Part shown: piece by piece, positions 62,553-64,000 of the stretch | Layout of the letters: every line of letters begins with the position of its first letter | Position numbering within the stretch: position 1 is the first letter of the stretch | From: Streptomyces endophytica | GTDB taxonomy: Bacteria; Actinomycetota; Actinomycetes; Streptomycetales; Streptomycetaceae | Direction: 5' to 3' | Assembly: GCF_026153355.1 (NCBI RefSeq) | Contig: NZ_CP110636.1 | Span: 6,510,001-6,574,000, forward strand | DNA: 64,000 nucleotides | Notes under the pieces: model-generated | What the model saw: the letters and a program-made list of their open reading frames with translations, nothing else | What the model was told of the DNA's origin: nothing | Database searches by the model: none | Translations under genes and position numbers: made by a program

Positions 62553-63392
62553 ATGGCTTCTGCCCTCGCCGCCCCGCCCGTCACGCACCCCGCCGCCGAG
62601 TCGTACGCGCGCCTCACCGAGGTGTTCCCCGGCCTGCGGGTCTCGCTGTGGGACGCGGCACCGCCGACCGGGGACGGCTGGGTGTGCGCGGCCGGGCTCG
62701 CGGCCGGCGGGAAGGCCCTGGACTCCTTCCTGGCCTGGGACGAGGCGCAGATCCAGCGGGACTACGGGCGGTCCGCCCGGCCCGACGTCGTCGCCAGTTT
62801 CGCGCTGCACCGCTACGCCTGGCCGGCCTGCCTGCTGATCACGATCCCGTGGTTCCTGCACCGCCGGGTGCCGTACCTGCCCGTGCAGGACGTCTGCTTC
62901 CAGCGCGAGCTGGGCCGGATGGCGGTGCGCATCGGCTCGTTCGGGTGCCTCCCGGACGATCCGGCGGCGACGCTGCCCGGTGCCCGGGTGGTGCCGGACG
63001 AGGAGGCGCTGCGCGCGGAGGTGCGGGCGGCGGTGGCCGGGCATCTGGCGCCCGTTCTGGAGGGCTTCCGCGGGCGGATGCGGCGCGGTCCGCGGGCACT
63101 GTGGGGCATGGCCTCCGACGAGATCGTCGAGGGGCTCTGGTACCTGGGGCACCTGCTGGGTGAGGAGCCGCGTGCGGTGGCGGAGCTGGAGCGGCTGCTG
63201 CCGGGCGCCACCGCCCCGTACGTGGGCGGCGCCGGTTTCCGTACGCTGACCGGTCCGGACGGGGCGGCCCTGCAGACCCGGGACCGCGCGAGCTGCTGCA
63301 TGTTCTACACGCTGCGCCCCGAGGACACCTGCATCACCTGTCCGCGCACCTGCGACGCGGATCGCCTCACCCGCCTCACCGCAACCGCCTGA
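62553..63392 (+). CDS. FhuF-like (2Fe-2S) ferric-siderophore reductase
   Basis: 279 aa from ATG at 62553 (GTG at 62541 is possible). The C-terminal motif SCCMFYTLRPEDTCITCPRT has the Cys-Cys-x10-Cys-x2-Cys spacing that ligates the [2Fe-2S] cluster in FhuF proteins. Middle region AWPACLLITIPWFLHRRVPYL is shared with FhuF/siderophore reductases. It reduces iron-loaded siderophores in the cytoplasm. A strong iron box precedes it, so it should be induced by iron starvation. Confidence 0.88.
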   Translation: MASALAAPPVTHPAAESYARLTEVFPGLRVSLWDAAPPTGDGWVCAAGLAAGGKALDSFLAWDEAQIQRDYGRSARPDVVASFALHRYAWPACLLITIPWFLHRRVPYLPVQDVCFQRELGRMAVRIGSFGCLPDDPAATLPGARVVPDEEALRAEVRAAVAGHLAPVLEGFRGRMRRGPRALWGMASDEIVEGLWYLGHLLGEEPRAVAELERLLPGATAPYVGGAGFRTLTGPDGAALQTRDRASCCMFYTLRPEDTCITCPRTCDADRLTRLTATA

Positions 63393-63587
63393 CCCCCACA
63401 CCACCCGTTCGGGTCACCTCATTCGAACTCAACTCGCCGTGTACATACGGTAGTTCGAGGGTGGCGTCCGCTATCTGCCGGTCCTCCCCCTCCTTGGCGT
63501 TCTCTTGCTCCGAAAGCCCCTGGGGGACGAGTGGATTCCGCCAGGATGTCGCGCGAAATCGCGTATCCGAGGCAAGGGATCCCCACC

Positions 63588-64000
63588 ATGAGAACGACCG
63601 ACATATCGCTGAATTGGCTTGTTCCCGGCGTCCTGTCGCTGGGTGCCGTGATGGCCGCCGCGGTGCTGGTGGTGCGCGGCCGCCGGGCGGCCGCGCAGGC
63701 GGGCGCCGACGACTCCTGGGAACGCAGCGAGGAGCGCCGCCGTCGCAAGGAGGCCGTCTTCGCCTCCGCCTCCTACCTGCTGCTCTTCTGCTGCGCCGCG
63801 GTCGCCGCGGCGCTGTCCTTCCACGGACTGGTCGGCTTCGGCGTCCAGAACCTCGGCCTCACCGACGGCTGGGAGTACCTGGTGCCGTTCGGGCTCGACG
63901 GCGCGGCGATGTTCTGCTCCGTCCTCGCCGTGCGCGAGGCCAGTCACGGCGACGCGGCGCTGGGCTCGCGCATGCTGGTGTGGACCTTCGCGGGCGCCGC
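63588..64000 (+). CDS. DUF2637 membrane protein (partial, runs off the window)
   Basis: ATG at 63588 with GGCAAGGGATCCCCACC upstream. At least three membrane spans are visible: LNWLVPGVLSLGAVMAAAVL, ASYLLLFCCAAVAAALSF and LVPFGLDGAAMFCSVLAV, followed by REASHGDAALGSRMLVWTF. This is the streptomycete DUF2637 family, related to plasmid-transfer (SpdB-type) membrane proteins. The C-terminus lies beyond 64000. Confidence 0.82.
   Translation, partial: MRTTDISLNWLVPGVLSLGAVMAAAVLVVRGRRAAAQAGADDSWERSEERRRRKEAVFASASYLLLFCCAAVAAALSFHGLVGFGVQNLGLTDGWEYLVPFGLDGAAMFCSVLAVREASHGDAALGSRMLVWTFAGA

Noticed and set aside
12345..63449. Shared 11-mer GTGTACATACG at 12345-12355 and 63439-63449
   Set aside because: Only two occurrences, different flanks, and repeats of this length are expected by chance in 64 kb.
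1..64000. tRNA or rRNA genes
   Set aside because: I saw no tRNA-like cloverleaf with a GTTCRANNC arm in suitable context and no rRNA sequence; a covariance scan was not possible.
1..64000. Complete insertion sequences, prophage or integrase/att structures
   Set aside because: No transposase, integrase or phage structural protein was found among the credible genes; the only repeats are the composite elements and simple repeats listed.

Overview
The window reads as Streptomyces or a close high-GC actinomycete. GC is very high with strong third-position bias, GTG starts are common, and many genes belong to families typical of streptomycetes (DUF6126, DUF5955, DUF2637, a PknB-type kinase, GH46 chitosanase, PucR and IclR regulators, a DmdR/IdeR iron box). 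Most of it is a purine-salvage and purine-degradation region interleaved with small metabolic genes.

Layout. 1-3.5 kb: end of an unidentified gene, a DUF6126 peptide, a secreted GH84 hexosaminidase and a TenA-like gene cut off by a repeat element. 3.5-9.5 kb: allantoin module on the minus strand (racemase, NCS1 permease, allantoinase, allantoicase) with a divergent IclR regulator. 9.6-20.7 kb: DUF5955, Ser/Thr kinase, a MobA-like cytidylyltransferase, malate synthase, two M20 peptidases, a divergent SDR/MarR pair and chitosanase. 20.7-28.1 kb: NCS2 permease, 8-oxoguanine deaminase, second NCS2 permease, uricase, HIU hydrolase, OHCU decarboxylase and two small genes. 28.1-32.9 kb: hydroxypyruvate isomerase, tartronate semialdehyde reductase, a shortened glyoxylate-carboligase-like ORF, catalase. 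33-49.5 kb: mixed genes (Mrr-like protein, regulators, acetyltransferases, hydrolase, NUDIX, ornithine acetyltransferase, two acyl-CoA ligases, a secreted adenosine-deaminase-like protein, oxidoreductase, tautomerase). 49.8-58.6 kb: XdhC, AzgA-type permease, three-subunit xanthine dehydrogenase and a divergent PucR regulator. 58.9-64 kb: TPR-like protein, low-complexity DNA, methyltransferase, GntR regulator, FhuF-like protein with iron box, and a partial DUF2637 gene.

How it works together (inference from family functions). Xanthine dehydrogenase and 8-oxoguanine deaminase both yield urate. Uricase, HIU hydrolase and OHCU decarboxylase take urate to allantoin. Racemase, allantoinase and allantoicase take allantoin to ureidoglycolate and urea. 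The glyoxylate that follows can enter malate (malate synthase) or glycerate (Gcl/Hyi/GlxR). Catalase removes uricase and oxidase peroxide. No ureidoglycolate lyase gene is visible.

Main unexpected results: (1) a family of composite GC-rich repeats (four copies), two of them with an 18-bp perfect stem, which truncate one gene and supply or abut the stop codons of two others; (2) two distinct palindromes shared by promoters of the scattered purine genes; (3) a Gcl-like protein without its central domain; (4) eleven single-base frame breaks in eight genes, mostly shortened G/C runs, suggesting systematic sequence error.
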